Source: Nectonema munidae (taxonomy: Eukaryota > Nematomorpha > Nectonematoida > Nectonematidae). From it: a stretch of 64,000 bases of DNA. Every line of letters starts with the position of its first letter. Positions within the stretch are counted from its first letter, which is position 1. The position numbers and the translations under genes were made by a program. Positions 10,600 to 21,425 of the stretch are shown piece by piece. The notes below the pieces were generated by a model. That model had not been told where the DNA came from. It did not search any database and saw nothing but the letters and a program-made list of their open reading frames with translations. The stretch is from positions 248,001-312,000 of the forward strand of contig JAUIRK010000936.1 of the NCBI GenBank assembly GCA_030549495.1, written 5' to 3'.

Positions 10600-11930
10600 T
10601 TATTATTTATTAACATATATTCTAATTGTTGATTTATATGAATTGGAATATTTGGTTCTATGCTGTTCAAGAATTTGCAGAAGATATTACATTTGTTCTT
10701 CATCTTTAGCTAGTGAAGAATTATACCGTTCAATAAGAGCTATACTTCTTTCATAAATAGTTTGAAAATTTGGTTGGTGCTATTTTTGTAATTTTCGAAT
10801 TTATCTTTTTGTACTCAAAAAGATTGTGCAAAAAAATCATTATGTTGAGCAGAAACTACATCAGCTGTAAACCAATCTTTTAAGTAAAGTCGGAAAACAA
10901 AAATAGATATATCAAAAACACTTTTTTTCATATGATGTCAACTTGAATTGGTGAGAAAACAAATGAATTTTTAAGCTGTTGAATTTGCTTTTGACATCCA
11001 TCTTGAATGATGGGTAGCTCCAGGTTTTAAAAAGTTCACACCACGAGGATGAATTTTTCCAGATAAAATTCGAATAAGCTCTAAAAATTCTTTGTAATCA
11101 TCTCTTGGGTGACATTTACTCAACTGAGTAATAGCAAAACTAGGCAAAGATAATTGTTTCATTCTGTAACAAATTTGATAAGAAGATTGATGAATAGCGT
11201 TCCATTGATGTTGAAATTTGTAATACTTCTACAATAACATTTGCTTGTGCGATGATTCCACTTCTGATGTGGAGCTCTACGTATTCAAGATCTATTAATA
11301 TTATAATTTTTGACATCAAAACCAAACTTTTTAACTGTTGCACTAATCATCATTATTGCTTTTCTGTCTGAAGTTTTTGTTCTACCTAAAGTAGCTGCTT
11401 AATCTAAATCAATAATTTTTTTACGAGCTCTTTTATTCACTTGAATTTTTTTTGACTGCTTTTATAACTTTCATCTGGATAAGGCACCTTCTTCACTTTC
11501 ATTTTCAAACTCTAAAACTTCACTCACTTTTTGATCCTCAAATTTATTTTTTTTCTATACTCAATTTCGGCTTTTTTTCTTTGAAATCTTTTTTCTTATC
11601 ATCTAGTTTATCTAGAGATCCTAGACAATTTTGAAGATCGTTTTTTTCTTTGAGGAATTAAAAATTTTCTATCTTCATCATTTTTTATTAAATTGAGTGC
11701 ACGATCTTGAGCGATGTCAAATAAACGATCTAATTGATCAACAAATAATTTTTCATTTTTCTTTTGTGTTAGAGTGTTTCTTGAAGAATTCTTTTTTAAC
11801 ATTTTGTATTTCTCAAAAAATTTTCTAGCAGTTTGATAGGATGTTGTTCTGATCGAAGTGGAATTCTCGCTTTATTCCAAAATAATGAAATTTTTCAACG
11901 ACAAGTTTACCACTATCTCGAATTGTTTTT
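10600..11930 (-). pseudogene. Decayed mobile-element protein (PRDDYKEFLEL family)
   Basis: Three fragments on the minus strand follow the order of an uncharacterised, repeat-encoded protein I recall as frequent in arthropod and cnidarian genomes. They are FVDQLDRLFDIAQDRALNLI at about 11660-11740, then HPRDDYKEFLELIRIL and RGVNFLKPGATHHSRWMSKA at 10975-11115, then, after stops, RLYLKDWFTADVVSAQHNDF near 10820-10880. Stops and frame changes separate them. The class of transposon it belongs to is not something I can name with certainty. Confidence 0.45.
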
Positions 11931-12620
11931 TTCAATGTTTTATAATAATAATAAAAAAAGAATTTTATAAAACAGAAAACATAATAAGAAATTTAAAAAA
12001 TAAAATTTTAAGATAATCCTAGTGTATATAAAACACTCATATGTAAATACACGAGTGAAGAAGAAGAAGTTTATTATGCAAGTTAAAAAAGAAAGAAACA
12101 TTAACATTGCTCAAGTATTTCAAGAGCTTAAATAAGCCGTAACAGAAATACTTTAAAGAATTTATATAAGGGTAAAAGGGATTTGAAAAAGATTATATTG
12201 CCACAAGAGGATAGCGATAGATAGGAGGTGCTTTAAATTAGGATAAGAATTCAAAAAGAAAATTTCTTTGGAGCGCTGAATGAAAAGTTGGAACACGATT
12301 TGCTATAAAGTGTCGACAAGTTCCAAAGTAAGGAAAAGACATATATTACAGAAAATATAATAACAGTTGAAAAATGTTTTATGATCAAAGTGTATAATTT
12401 ACATTAAAAAGGTAAACAATGATGATGATATTAAAATATAGAATGTAAGAAAACAAATAAAAGTTTTGTTTAAACATATTTAACTAGCATAACAAATAAA
12501 AATTAATGATTATATATATATAATTGAAGGTAAGGAAAAGAATTAATAGAAGCAAAAAGAGAAAAAAAAGAAACTGACAAAGAAGAGAAAAAATGACTTG
12601 GTATTCTTAGTACTGGGATT
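11930..12620. other. AT-rich stretch downstream of the LINE
   Basis: No gene is visible. An AT dinucleotide run near 12512-12521 and purine-rich A/G tracts at 12530-12595 may mark the 3' tail of the LINE that ends here, but no poly-A or target duplication could be identified. Confidence 0.4.
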
Positions 12621-12623
12621 GTT

Positions 12624-14234
12624 TTAATTTAAACAATTATAACAGTTAGGTTTAGAGCATGAAGTATAATTATTAGTGAAATGTAATGTTAGTTTGTGTT
12701 TAAGAGTTGAATAGGGAATGTGTACGTCAATGAAACTGCAATGAAAGGTGTTCCACAATTTAATAGATCTGAACTTTAATGTGTTCTGACTGGATTTATG
12801 ATTATAAAATGGTAAATCAAGCTTGTTTTTGCATCTAAATGAATGTTGTTGCAATTCATACCTGAATACAAACCAGTCATTCATAAAATTAGGTGAAACT
12901 TCATTCATTACTTTCCATAAAAAGAGACAAATTTGCTTACTATAGATGTCTTCAACTTTCAGAAGATTGTTCTGTTTAAAGAATCTAGAAGTATGCGCTC
13001 TGTACTTGATATTGAAGACTGATCTTAGAGCCCTTTTTTGCAATACTAACAGACTTGATAGATTGGAATAACCCCAATTTATTATGCTGTAAGTTAAGTG
13101 TGGCAATATGAGTGCTCTGTACATTTCTAAAGTTATATATTCAGGAAAAAACTTGAAGTGGTGGAGTAACCCAATAATATGGCTGATTCTGTTCGAGAGA
13201 TGTCTGATATGCTCATCCCATCTTAGTTTATCAGTAAGAACAAGGCCCAGAAAATTATGAGATTTTGATAGTTTAATATTGCTATTTTTTAAAAAGCTCG
13301 GATACTTTCTCTTGTTGGTAAAAAACATATGAACAGTTTTGGCATGGTTAATACATAAATCGTTCTCATAACACCAATCATACACCTTTTTTATGTTCGT
13401 ATTATATTCATCTTCTAATGTTGAGTGATAGAATGAAGACTGAGAGGTAAGGAAAGAGTGAGGTATAATAATTGTAATATCATCTGCAAATGATATTATA
13501 TTGAGTGCCGGGTTAGAGAAAATGATATCGTTGATATAAATTAAGAACAGAAGTGGTCCTAGAACTGAACCGTGGGGTACACCCCTCATAATTGTTAAAG
13601 GATCTGAGAAGTAACCGTTCACATTAACAACTTGTAGTCTAGCTGAAAAGTATGACTGAATGAACTTTATACTCGCAGTATCAAAACCATAATTTTTCAG
13701 TTTTACAAGAAGTTTGTGATGGGATATTGAGTCGAAGACTTTTGATATATCAAGAAAAACTACAAGCACATCGTCTTTGTTATCTAAATACTCAAATAAT
13801 TTGTTTATTAGAAAAGAGTGAGCATCAACTGAAGATAAATTTTTTCTAAAACCAAACTGTAAAGGATGAAATATGTCATTAGTGTTTATATAATTGAGAA
13901 TTTGTGAAGAGATTATTTTTTCGAAAAGTTTAGAAATCACGCTTATTAGAGAAATAGGTCTATAATTTGAAACTTCATACTTGTCACCTTTTCTCTTATA
14001 TATAGGTATGCATCTGCTTAGTTTTAAGGACGATGGAAAAGTCGAACACTTGATACAAGTGTTAAATGCAGAGAGCAATGGAAAAGCAATTATGTTTTTG
14101 ACTGTTTTTAAATGAAGTGCTGACAATCCATAAATGTCTTCAGATTTACTATTTTTCAAGCCATCAATACCTATAAGGACATCATTAAGGCATAAATATT
14201 TAAATGAGAAGGTTGAATACACTCGAGGTAAGTA
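12624..14234 (-). pseudogene. LINE ORF2, reverse transcriptase part
   Basis: The reverse transcriptase motifs appear in order: SNYRPISLISVISKLFEKII, LVVFLDISKVFDSISHHKL, GVPHGSVLGPLLFLIYIND and ISFADDITIII with the catalytic FADD. A thumb and C-terminal region with HLTYSIINWGYS and LQKRALRSVF follows, and the end holds a small Cys cluster (CSKPNCYNC). It is in frame with the endonuclease half, so one base substitution would account for the split. Confidence 0.88.
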
Positions 14235-15614
14235 TCACAAAAAATCTGAATTCTCGTATTCTGGTGTCTGAATTAAAAAAAATCTATTTATAATATTGCA
14301 GAGATTTTTATTGTCGGTTATGGGATCACCATTTTGCTTAAGAACTAACGTTGTGTCTGGCTTCTTTTTGATACAACTATTAATGTTTTTCCAAATATCT
14401 TTACTACTCTTATTCATGAATAATTTTTCATAGTAATTACCTTTCAAGACTTTACATAACTGTTTGACTTTATTACATAACTCACAATATTTTAATTTTA
14501 AATAATAATCGATTTTGTATTCTTTCTTTTTTTTCAGTTTGTAATAAAGCATATCACGATTTTTAATCAGCTTCAAAAGCTCAGGTGTAGCCCAATTCGA
14601 AATCTCTTTGAGATACTTGGATCTATGTGAAAATTGGCATATTGTCTTTGATTGAATTGCACAGTTTTGAAGAATATTATTGAATGTGCTAATAATTATA
14701 TCAGGATTGTTTTCGTAGCTCATAATTTTCCAATCAATTGAAAGTACATGTTCAAAAAACTTTTTTTCGTTGAATTTTAGTATGAGCTTACTAGATTTTA
14801 GATTGGAGTGAGAGTTTAAGTCTAAGCTGAGAATGATAGGAATATGGTCTGAAATAGATGTTACAAGATTGAAACAAGTGTATGTATACTCATGAGGAAT
14901 GAATATATTATCAATTAGAGTGAAGGCTTGATAATGGGTTGCTTTTGTTACTGCTGGAATCAAATGGTGATGCATTAACAAGTTAAAGAAACTAGAAGAG
15001 TGTTGTTTACGATTAATATCGAATAAATTGATATTAAAATCCCCAAAAAAAATAGAGTTATGAAATTTATTATGACAACACGTATCTAAAAAGTTTTCGA
15101 AGGTTAAAAAAAAATCTACTAGGTGATAGGAGCCAAAGACAGGAAGACGATAAATATTAAAAACACTTATACTCGCTTGTTTGCTTAGATGTACTTTAAT
15201 CCCAAAAACTTCATAAAAATCAGAAAATATATTCACTTGTAAAGTTTCAACTAAGTATGAAGATTTAATGAAAAGACATAAACCCGAGTGCTTGGATATT
15301 CTTCTTGGCTGCGAAAGGAAAGTGTATCCCGGTATATTGAATTGTGTGTTTTCGTCTGAAATCCAGGATTCTTGTAGGGCAATAATATCTAGCAAAATAC
15401 CAGAACTGGCTAACTGTCTTATTAGTATTTCGATTTGATGGAATTTGGACTTAAGAGATTGAACATTAAGAGAAATTAAGTTAAAATTAAAGTATCTCTG
15501 TAGATGTATTTCATTTATAGATAATTGAATAGAAGATTGTAAAGTATGTTGACAAGGATCATTTTTATGAGTAAAAATAAAATCATTTAGATCAGATAAA
15601 CTATTCATTGTCAT
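14235..15614 (-). pseudogene. LINE ORF2, endonuclease part
   Basis: From the ATG at 15612-15614 the protein shows the exonuclease-endonuclease-phosphatase motifs in order: SLNVQSLKSKF, ALQESWIS with the catalytic Glu, FFGDFNINLFD, and SDHIPIILSLD with the catalytic Asp-His pair. This domain nicks the target DNA. A linker rich in Lys and Tyr follows. The frame ends at a TGA at 14235, and the RT half resumes at once in the same frame, so the stop is a nonsense mutation and not a natural end. Confidence 0.85.
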
Positions 15615-15659
15615 GTATAAAAAGATTTAATCTGTGTTTGCTACTTACTTTCAAATTTT

Positions 15660-16652
15660 CTAATGTTTTTTTTTCAAAGGGCATTTAATTGAAAATGTAT
15701 GGTGATCAAAAGGTAAACATTTATCTTTACAATTTTTGCATGCGACCTTATCGGACAGGCATGAGTCATAACTATGGCCAGTCTCACCACAAGATGAACA
15801 GTACTTTGTTTCCGAATTGCAAAATGATTTGTAATGACCTATTTTTAGACACGAACTACATTGTTTAACCCTAGACATACAAGGCATGATTGGAAACGAA
15901 GTATAGCCAATAAATATTTTACCTAATGCACACAGCTTCAATAATGCATCTTTTGAGAACTGCACATTAATTCCATAATAATCATTGTTAGAATTAACTT
16001 TATATTTTTCTATAACAATTACATCTTCCTCCTTAATATCATTTTGTGAAACTAGTATTGATTTAATGCTTTCAAAATTGATGAAACTAGGAATTTGCTT
16101 GAATGTAAGTCTAGGACATATATTCTTCATATGATCTGTTTTAATTTGTTTTTTGGATAATTCTTCTTCGATCAAATTAACTTGATTAGGACTACAAGTT
16201 TCAACTATAAGTTTTTTATTTTTTGTAACCTTACATTTGCTAATGTTATACTTACCACTCAAATTTTGATACAGAAACTTATCACCATCTGATTTAGTTT
16301 TTAAAGGATGTTGGTACTTAGACCCATCAATAATTAAGGTTTTGTTTGATACAAATCCGCTAGACTTTACAACTTCAGAATATAAAGTTTCAGATTTAAT
16401 ATTTGAAAGAACTTTAGATTTAATTTCTTTGATATCTTTTTTAATTTCATCAAAACTGTTATCATGATTACACTGTTTGTTCTTAAGTAATTCAATAATA
16501 TTTAGATCATTAATCAGATAGTTTAGGCATACACTAATTTCGTCTTTTGAAGTGTCTCTACTTTTCAATGAGATCAGACCCCCGTTCTTAACTTTTAAAA
16601 TAGTATTCAGTATGTCCTCTCCAGCGCTAGGTAACGATTTCTTTAATTCCAT
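15660..16652 (-). CDS. LINE ORF1, nucleic-acid-binding protein
   Basis: The frame is 330 codons from the ATG at 16650-16652; an open extension upstream to 16703 lacks an ATG. Its C-terminal third holds three Cys-rich knuckles: CSSCLKIGHYKSFC, CSSCGETGHSYDSC and CKNCKDKCLPFDHHTFSIKC. Such proteins bind the element's RNA and act as chaperones in retrotransposition. The N-terminal half is Lys/Ile-rich and probably helical. No stop or frame change interrupts it. Confidence 0.8.
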   Translation of the reverse strand: MELKKSLPSAGEDILNTILKVKNGGLISLKSRDTSKDEISVCLNYLINDLNIIELLKNKQCNHDNSFDEIKKDIKEIKSKVLSNIKSETLYSEVVKSSGFVSNKTLIIDGSKYQHPLKTKSDGDKFLYQNLSGKYNISKCKVTKNKKLIVETCSPNQVNLIEEELSKKQIKTDHMKNICPRLTFKQIPSFINFESIKSILVSQNDIKEEDVIVIEKYKVNSNNDYYGINVQFSKDALLKLCALGKIFIGYTSFPIMPCMSRVKQCSSCLKIGHYKSFCNSETKYCSSCGETGHSYDSCLSDKVACKNCKDKCLPFDHHTFSIKCPLKKKH

Positions 16653-17676
16653 AGTATTGAATATCCAAAAAGTACTTATCAAAAACTTTTTTATAAAATA
16701 CACAAACTAATATACTTTTTAAAGAGAGTTAAAAGAACCAATAATACCAATGAAAAAATAAAATCAAAAGAAAAAAAATAAGAGAAAACTAAAAATAAAG
16801 ATGAACCCTGAGGAATGGATCACAACAGAAATCGGAGAGCACCATTTTAAAGTTGAAGGAGAAAAATTAATATTAGAGTGATCCTAGGGACAACATTTAG
16901 GGATGGAGTCAAATTCCAGGGGTAGATTGTTCCTAACCTAGCATGCCCTAAATTATGTATATCTTTCTTACCCGCTATAACATGTATCAAATATTATTTA
17001 TTAATAAAATATATAAGATATTGCATGCCTTCTAACGCTCCTTTTATAATCATATTCTTTTATTTAGGAACAAGCTACATTCCGTCGTGCCGGTTTCCTC
17101 TGAAGAATTCAAAGGTTTTTACGGTTAGGTAGTGCTCTGGCGACCGATTCTACGTGGTTAGTAATCAAGCTATCACTAGACATTAAGTTTGTTTCCCTAA
17201 TTGGGAGCGTTCGTTCGAACGTCACAAACAACTTAACTTAACTAACTTACACGAGTGCACACAAAGGAAGATTTTAACGTCCAGTAAAAGATAGTTATTG
17301 CACTGGTTACGATATCAAGAGTGAACTTTTTTTTAGTTCCTGATCACTTGGATGTGATATTGATTGATAAGTAAGCAAATAGTCCACTCTGATATCTATA
17401 AAATAACACAGAATTTAATAAAATTTATTACTTCACATACCTCAAAGGATCCAAATTATCTTTTGAAAGATCAGCTTATAAATTAAAAAATGTACTTATT
17501 TTATTTAAATTAAATTATATTTTTGCTTTCTCTGTATAGGTTACATTGGAAAGATGTGATAATATAGTGTATATTTCATTCTATACATTATGAAACATCA
17601 TTACACCATCTTCGATTGTCATTAATTTCGATGTATAAACTATCAAATGCTTGCGCAATGGCATACGCATACACCT
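16653..17676. other. Stretch between the LINE and the end of BLTP1
   Basis: It should contain the LINE 5' leader and the BLTP1 3' untranslated region. A 26-codon plus-strand frame from an ATG at 16801, MNPEEWITTEIGEHHFKVEG and on to LILE, stands out from the AT-rich background but matches nothing I know. About 17065-17270 is a less AT-rich block without a reading frame. Confidence 0.4.
17500..17505 (-). terminator. Possible BLTP1 polyadenylation signal AATAAA
   Basis: This is the first AATAAA on the minus strand after the BLTP1 stop codon, about 170 bases downstream. None occurs between the stop and this site. In AT-rich DNA such a hexamer is easy to find by chance, so this is a positional inference. 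Confidence 0.3.
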
Positions 17677-17854
17677 TCAGAACTTTTTAGAAAGAAGCAA
17701 TTTCATTATGTACGCGAGTATGCTGTCAAGTGGATCCATGGCGCCTCTTTGAATCCATTTCGGAATTGTTAACCGAGCATGGGAAAAGCCAAGCTTTTGA
17801 AGTATAAAATCCACGCCATACGGATCAATTTGCCTGCCTCTAAGAGATATCAGT
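17677..17854 (-). CDS. BLTP1: BLTP1 terminal exon with KLGFSHARLTIPKW motif
   Basis: This small exon starts after GATTTAG; its first base completes the Arg codon left at 22532. It reads LISLRGRQIDPYGVDFIL, then QKLGFSHARLTIPKW, then IQRGAMDPLDSILAYIMKL and ends KKF before TGA. The sequence is the hallmark C-terminus of the BLTP1 family (LISW.GR.IDP.GVDYIL.KLGF.HARTTIPKW.QRG.MDPLD). The joined reading QLEPSIR-LIS matches relatives residue for residue across the splice. It is separated from the giant exon by about 4.7 kb of repeat-bearing intron. The tail after PLD is short compared with the human protein. Confidence 0.93.
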
Positions 17855-18599
17855 CTAAATCATAATAAGTTAAAATGTAAATCACATTACTAAAGAAAGC
17901 AACAATTTATTCGTATACATACAGTAAAATCACCTTCTATTGACAACTTTGATTTTTCAATTAAATAATCAAGAGTTCTAAAACTTTAACATTATTCGCT
18001 TTTTTAAGAAAAAATACCTAGAAAAGTATGCGAAGACAGTATGGCATTCCAAAAAAGGTGTTAAAAAAGACAATAGGGTGTAATAGACTAAACATACGAG
18101 ATTAATTTAGCTCTTGAAGTTTGAGAAAGGAATGCGAAAATCCAACACCGTCTCATTTGGTTTTGGGATGAAAATGATGACAATAACTCTTATTTCGAAA
18201 TGCACATCAAGCGTTTATGCCGCGCTTTGTAAAACTAGAGAGTTCTATGATAATTTAAATTTTGTGTTCTAATTTAGTGGTGAATTAATTAATTAAATTC
18301 TTTGAAAGTGCTGAAACGAGAGATGAGGAATTAGAGAAACAAAATGGTGATGATGAAAATATAAAGAAAATGCATTTTGAAGGTTGAATAAGGAGGACTT
18401 TCAAAAAAGAAATAGATAAAGTTTTTCTCTTGTATAGACTAAAAGAAGTAGTCATACCCTTTCAATAAAACAACGAGGCCCCTTGAATATGTAAAAAAAT
18501 ATGTAAATAAAAAACATTGATTTGTTAGAAAAATGAGCAAACGACTGTACTGCTAATTTTGTTAGACGCGGATTTTGTTATACGGCTAGGCCCCACGAT

Positions 18600-19930
18600 A
18601 ATAGGGGGAAGGGAGCTTTGCTTTTAAGATTTATTATACCCTTGAGATTTATTTTGCCCCCTGAAACTCTCTTGAAATATATAAATGTATGCACTTTCTT
18701 ATAGTCCCGGCTCCATTAAAATCAGTTTTGCCCCCTCTGTACTTGGAGTTTTGGGACTGGGATACGTAGGGCTTTCATCAACAAATTGGGAAGAAAGAAG
18801 GCAAAATAAGACTTTTTTTTAGCTCCCCCCAATAAATTTGAATTCTATCAATTCGATATCTTTATTTCAATTATTAAATAAAACTTGCTTCACGTGCGAG
18901 TAGATTATCTACATTACTTTCCATTGTTTAAGGCGAAGTCTTTAAATGAATATTTAAAATCAAACATTTTTTTATTAATTTCGGGTTCATTCGATATAAT
19001 AGTCAATCGGAATTTGAGCCATGGTTGATCAGAGACAGTAATGTAACCAGGAATTTGAACAAGAGCTCACGAATTTTTCAAGGGGCAGGGGATAAATTTT
19101 TTTTATAATACATAACTATATAAGATAATTTTTCTTGAAGGCCAGAAAGTATTCAGGGGCGAGGCATTGGCAATAGCCCCCTTTCTTAAAATAAAGTATA
19201 GATCTTTTATATTTGTTTGCCTTCCAGTTTATTGGAAATACTTATTTTTTAAATATATATTAGAAATTCCATGTAATGTCCAACTTAATTAACAATAACT
19301 TATAGTTATGATGATTATGATGCTCTAAAATAATTTTCTAAATACGCCACTAATTATCCCTATTGATTACAGTAACTGAAAGAGTTAAGGGGTAATAGAA
19401 TACAGAAGTTAGGATAAATGCCTTGCTTATATTTCCTAGAATAATTTAAAGAATCAAACTTTCAAATTTATAGCACTTGTATACCATGATACTCGTTTTA
19501 TTTAATATTTTCATTTTTTTTATCATGATTGCTTTGAATGGTTGGCATTTTCAAAAAAAAACACTTTCCTTCACATTTTTGTCAAAACTTTAAAGTAGGC
19601 TAATGATTTTACTCTTATTTGTGTGTTATGAGCCTTTTGTGATATTTTGGATAATGAAAAATGTTAGCTTTGTCTTTAAGTACGGTTGGCGTTAATCCGT
19701 TGCTGTACTCCTTTATGTACCCGTAAAAGTATCCTAGCTTATCTTCTATAATAATAATCTAAAGTTTAATTATTGTCTGCTTTTTGATGGATCTAATGTT
19801 TATTTTGCACTTTTGGTATAATTCTGTACAACTATTTCATTAACATATAAATATCCTATGACATAGGTAGTGGAATTGCTAATTCATATAAATTTAAGAT
19901 TTGTAGCAAATTTTTGCCCGGACATTTTTA
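18600..19930 (+). repeat. Dispersed repeat, copy 1 (C-rich ended family)
   Basis: Three blocks are shared with the copy at 49.7-50.5 kb. Block A (18640-18740) has GAGATTTATTTTGCCCC and TATGCACTTTCTTATA. Block B (18880-19135) has GAGTAGATT, TTTAAAATC, TTGATCAGAGACAGTAATGT and AAGAGCTCACG. Block C (19490-19930) has CGTTTTATTTAAT and GAATTGCTAATTCATATAAA. Here the order is A, B, C. C runs such as CCCCCCAATAAATTT border the parts. No reading frame is present, so it is probably a non-autonomous transposon. Confidence 0.65.
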
Positions 19931-20449
19931 ATTTGCTAAAATTTTAACATTAACATCATTTAATAAAAAAAGTGTCTCAGTAAAGAGTAATCAATCTACC
20001 TAACAAACTCATTTGATATGAACTAGTCCTGCTGATAATAATTGGTGATAGAAGAGGCTGAGAAAAATCTTTTAGCTCATGTCTTTCTTTGTAATAAATC
20101 GATCTCTTGTCTGTGATCCTTCACACAAAGTCTGTTTTCTGGTTCAAAGCCAATTTTTTTCAACCCATTATTTACCGTGGTCCTTAAATGAGGACTTTAT
20201 AAAAAACATCGTTTTAGAAAAATATCGACCTTTCTTTTTCCTATATTATAAATGATTTAAAGCACTTACATATTTGAGAAAAAGAAAAAGTAAAAAAAAA
20301 ACGTTTTATTAAGTCAAATAAAAACACAGTGACAGTGTACACAGAAAACACGTGCTATAAAACAACAAATGTATCGCATGCTTGATTCTCAAATGCAATA
20401 TTTAGAATACGGATTCTTTGGTTTACTTAATTTTCAATTATTAGGTTTA

Positions 20450-20780
20450 CATGTTGTTCTCACTCTTGAATTGTTAGATTTATATCGCTAGTTCTTCTAT
20501 TATCTGAAAGTGAGAATTAACACCACGAATAAAATCAAGGAGTTGTGAGGTACTCGAGAAATCGGTTGATTCATTCAGTACCAAAGAAAAAGAGAGCACA
20601 TTTTTAGTTTATGTATTTGCTCTGGGATGTTTTGTCCAATTTTTTCCGTTATTTTATTCGTGCTATTGTTAATTTTGATTTTCAGGTCGTCAGTCTGTAG
20701 CATGCATGATGCAAAAACTGGAAAAGACATTTTGTTAGAAATTGAGAACATTTTGCAAAACCTTAAATGAAACAACTATG
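20450..20780 (-). pseudogene. hAT transposase fragment (GTF2IRD2/ZBED5-like), minus strand
   Basis: After one frame change the minus strand reads LVLNESTDFSSTSQLLDFIR and GVNSHFQIIEELA. This matches the hAT segment around the first catalytic Asp (ALDEST D.SDTAQLL.FIRG.......EEL). Preceding residues TNKITEKIGQNIPEQI fit the region before it. Stops bound the fragment. It points away from the neighbouring plus-strand hAT fragment at 20790. Confidence 0.65.
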
Positions 20781-20784
20781 AGGT

Positions 20785-21100
20785 GTTACAGTCGATGGAT
20801 GGAAAAATATAGCTGGTATTAAAAAAAGGTTAGTTTGGCAATTCCAAGTGCAATTTTTTCACTGCCTTTTACATGAGCAAACTTTCAGTGGAAAAGACTT
20901 AGGTCTTTCATGTGTGCTAAGGTTTTTGTTGTAAACTCCATTCATTAGAGGGCAAAATCAATGTCAGTTTCAAACTTTTTTTGAAAATGTTGATTCAAAA
21001 ATTTTACAGCCGTAAGATAGCTCAGTTTTTATTATTTGAAGCACAATTAAAACAAGAAGATTTTTCTCATTTTCAATGCTTCAAAAAGCTCCACTATTAA
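20785..21100 (+). pseudogene. hAT transposase fragment, plus strand
   Basis: Across frames the plus strand gives VDGWKNIAGIKKGL-like, FHCLLHEQTFSGKD and RGQNQCQFQTFFENV stretches. These match the hAT segment that follows the first-Asp region (TDGA..M.G.KKGL.....HC.IHQ..LC.K.......RG.NHRQF). It lies in the opposite orientation to the adjacent fragment, as if an element broke and one half inverted. Confidence 0.55.
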
Positions 21101-21370
21101 TGTAAGTAGTAATCTTCATTTTCTTAAAAAATTATTATTTGTGATTTGAATAAACATTTTTCAGATCTGGATAAAGTTAGAAATAGCATTACTCTTTTTT
21201 TCAGAACCATTTTTGATTGTAACCTAAATGCTGTGCCAGTTTAATTATATTTAGAACTTATTGATTTACAATCAAATGAAATGTTAAACTTGTGGAACTT
21301 TACTGTTGTTTACTTAAAACTGAGTTCAGAAACTCGAAGAAATTCGCGGCTGGTATCGCATCACTCTTAT

Positions 21371-21425
21371 AGGGGCGTGAGTAAGGTTGGATGAAAACAC
21401 CCCACAGAACCTTTAACTCACCGTT
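21371..21425 (+). repeat. Deleted SINE copy (head joined to tail)
   Basis: The segment reads AGGGGCGTGAGTAAGGTTGG then GATGAAAACACCCCACAGAA and CCTTTAAC. The first part matches the tRNA-like head of the SINE at 44163 and the second its tail. The body with the B box is missing. Confidence 0.6.

Larger units (their letters stand above)
12624..16652 (-). mobile_element. Non-LTR retrotransposon (LINE) with ORF1 and ORF2
   Basis: This is a two-ORF LINE of the Jockey/CR1-like general type. ORF1 ends in zinc knuckles; ORF2 carries an apurinic-type endonuclease and a reverse transcriptase in order. The ORFs are 45 bases apart. The only obvious lesion is one in-frame TGA in ORF2 at 14235-14237. It lies just downstream of BLTP1, on the same strand. 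The exact 5' and 3' ends were not resolved. Confidence 0.88.
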
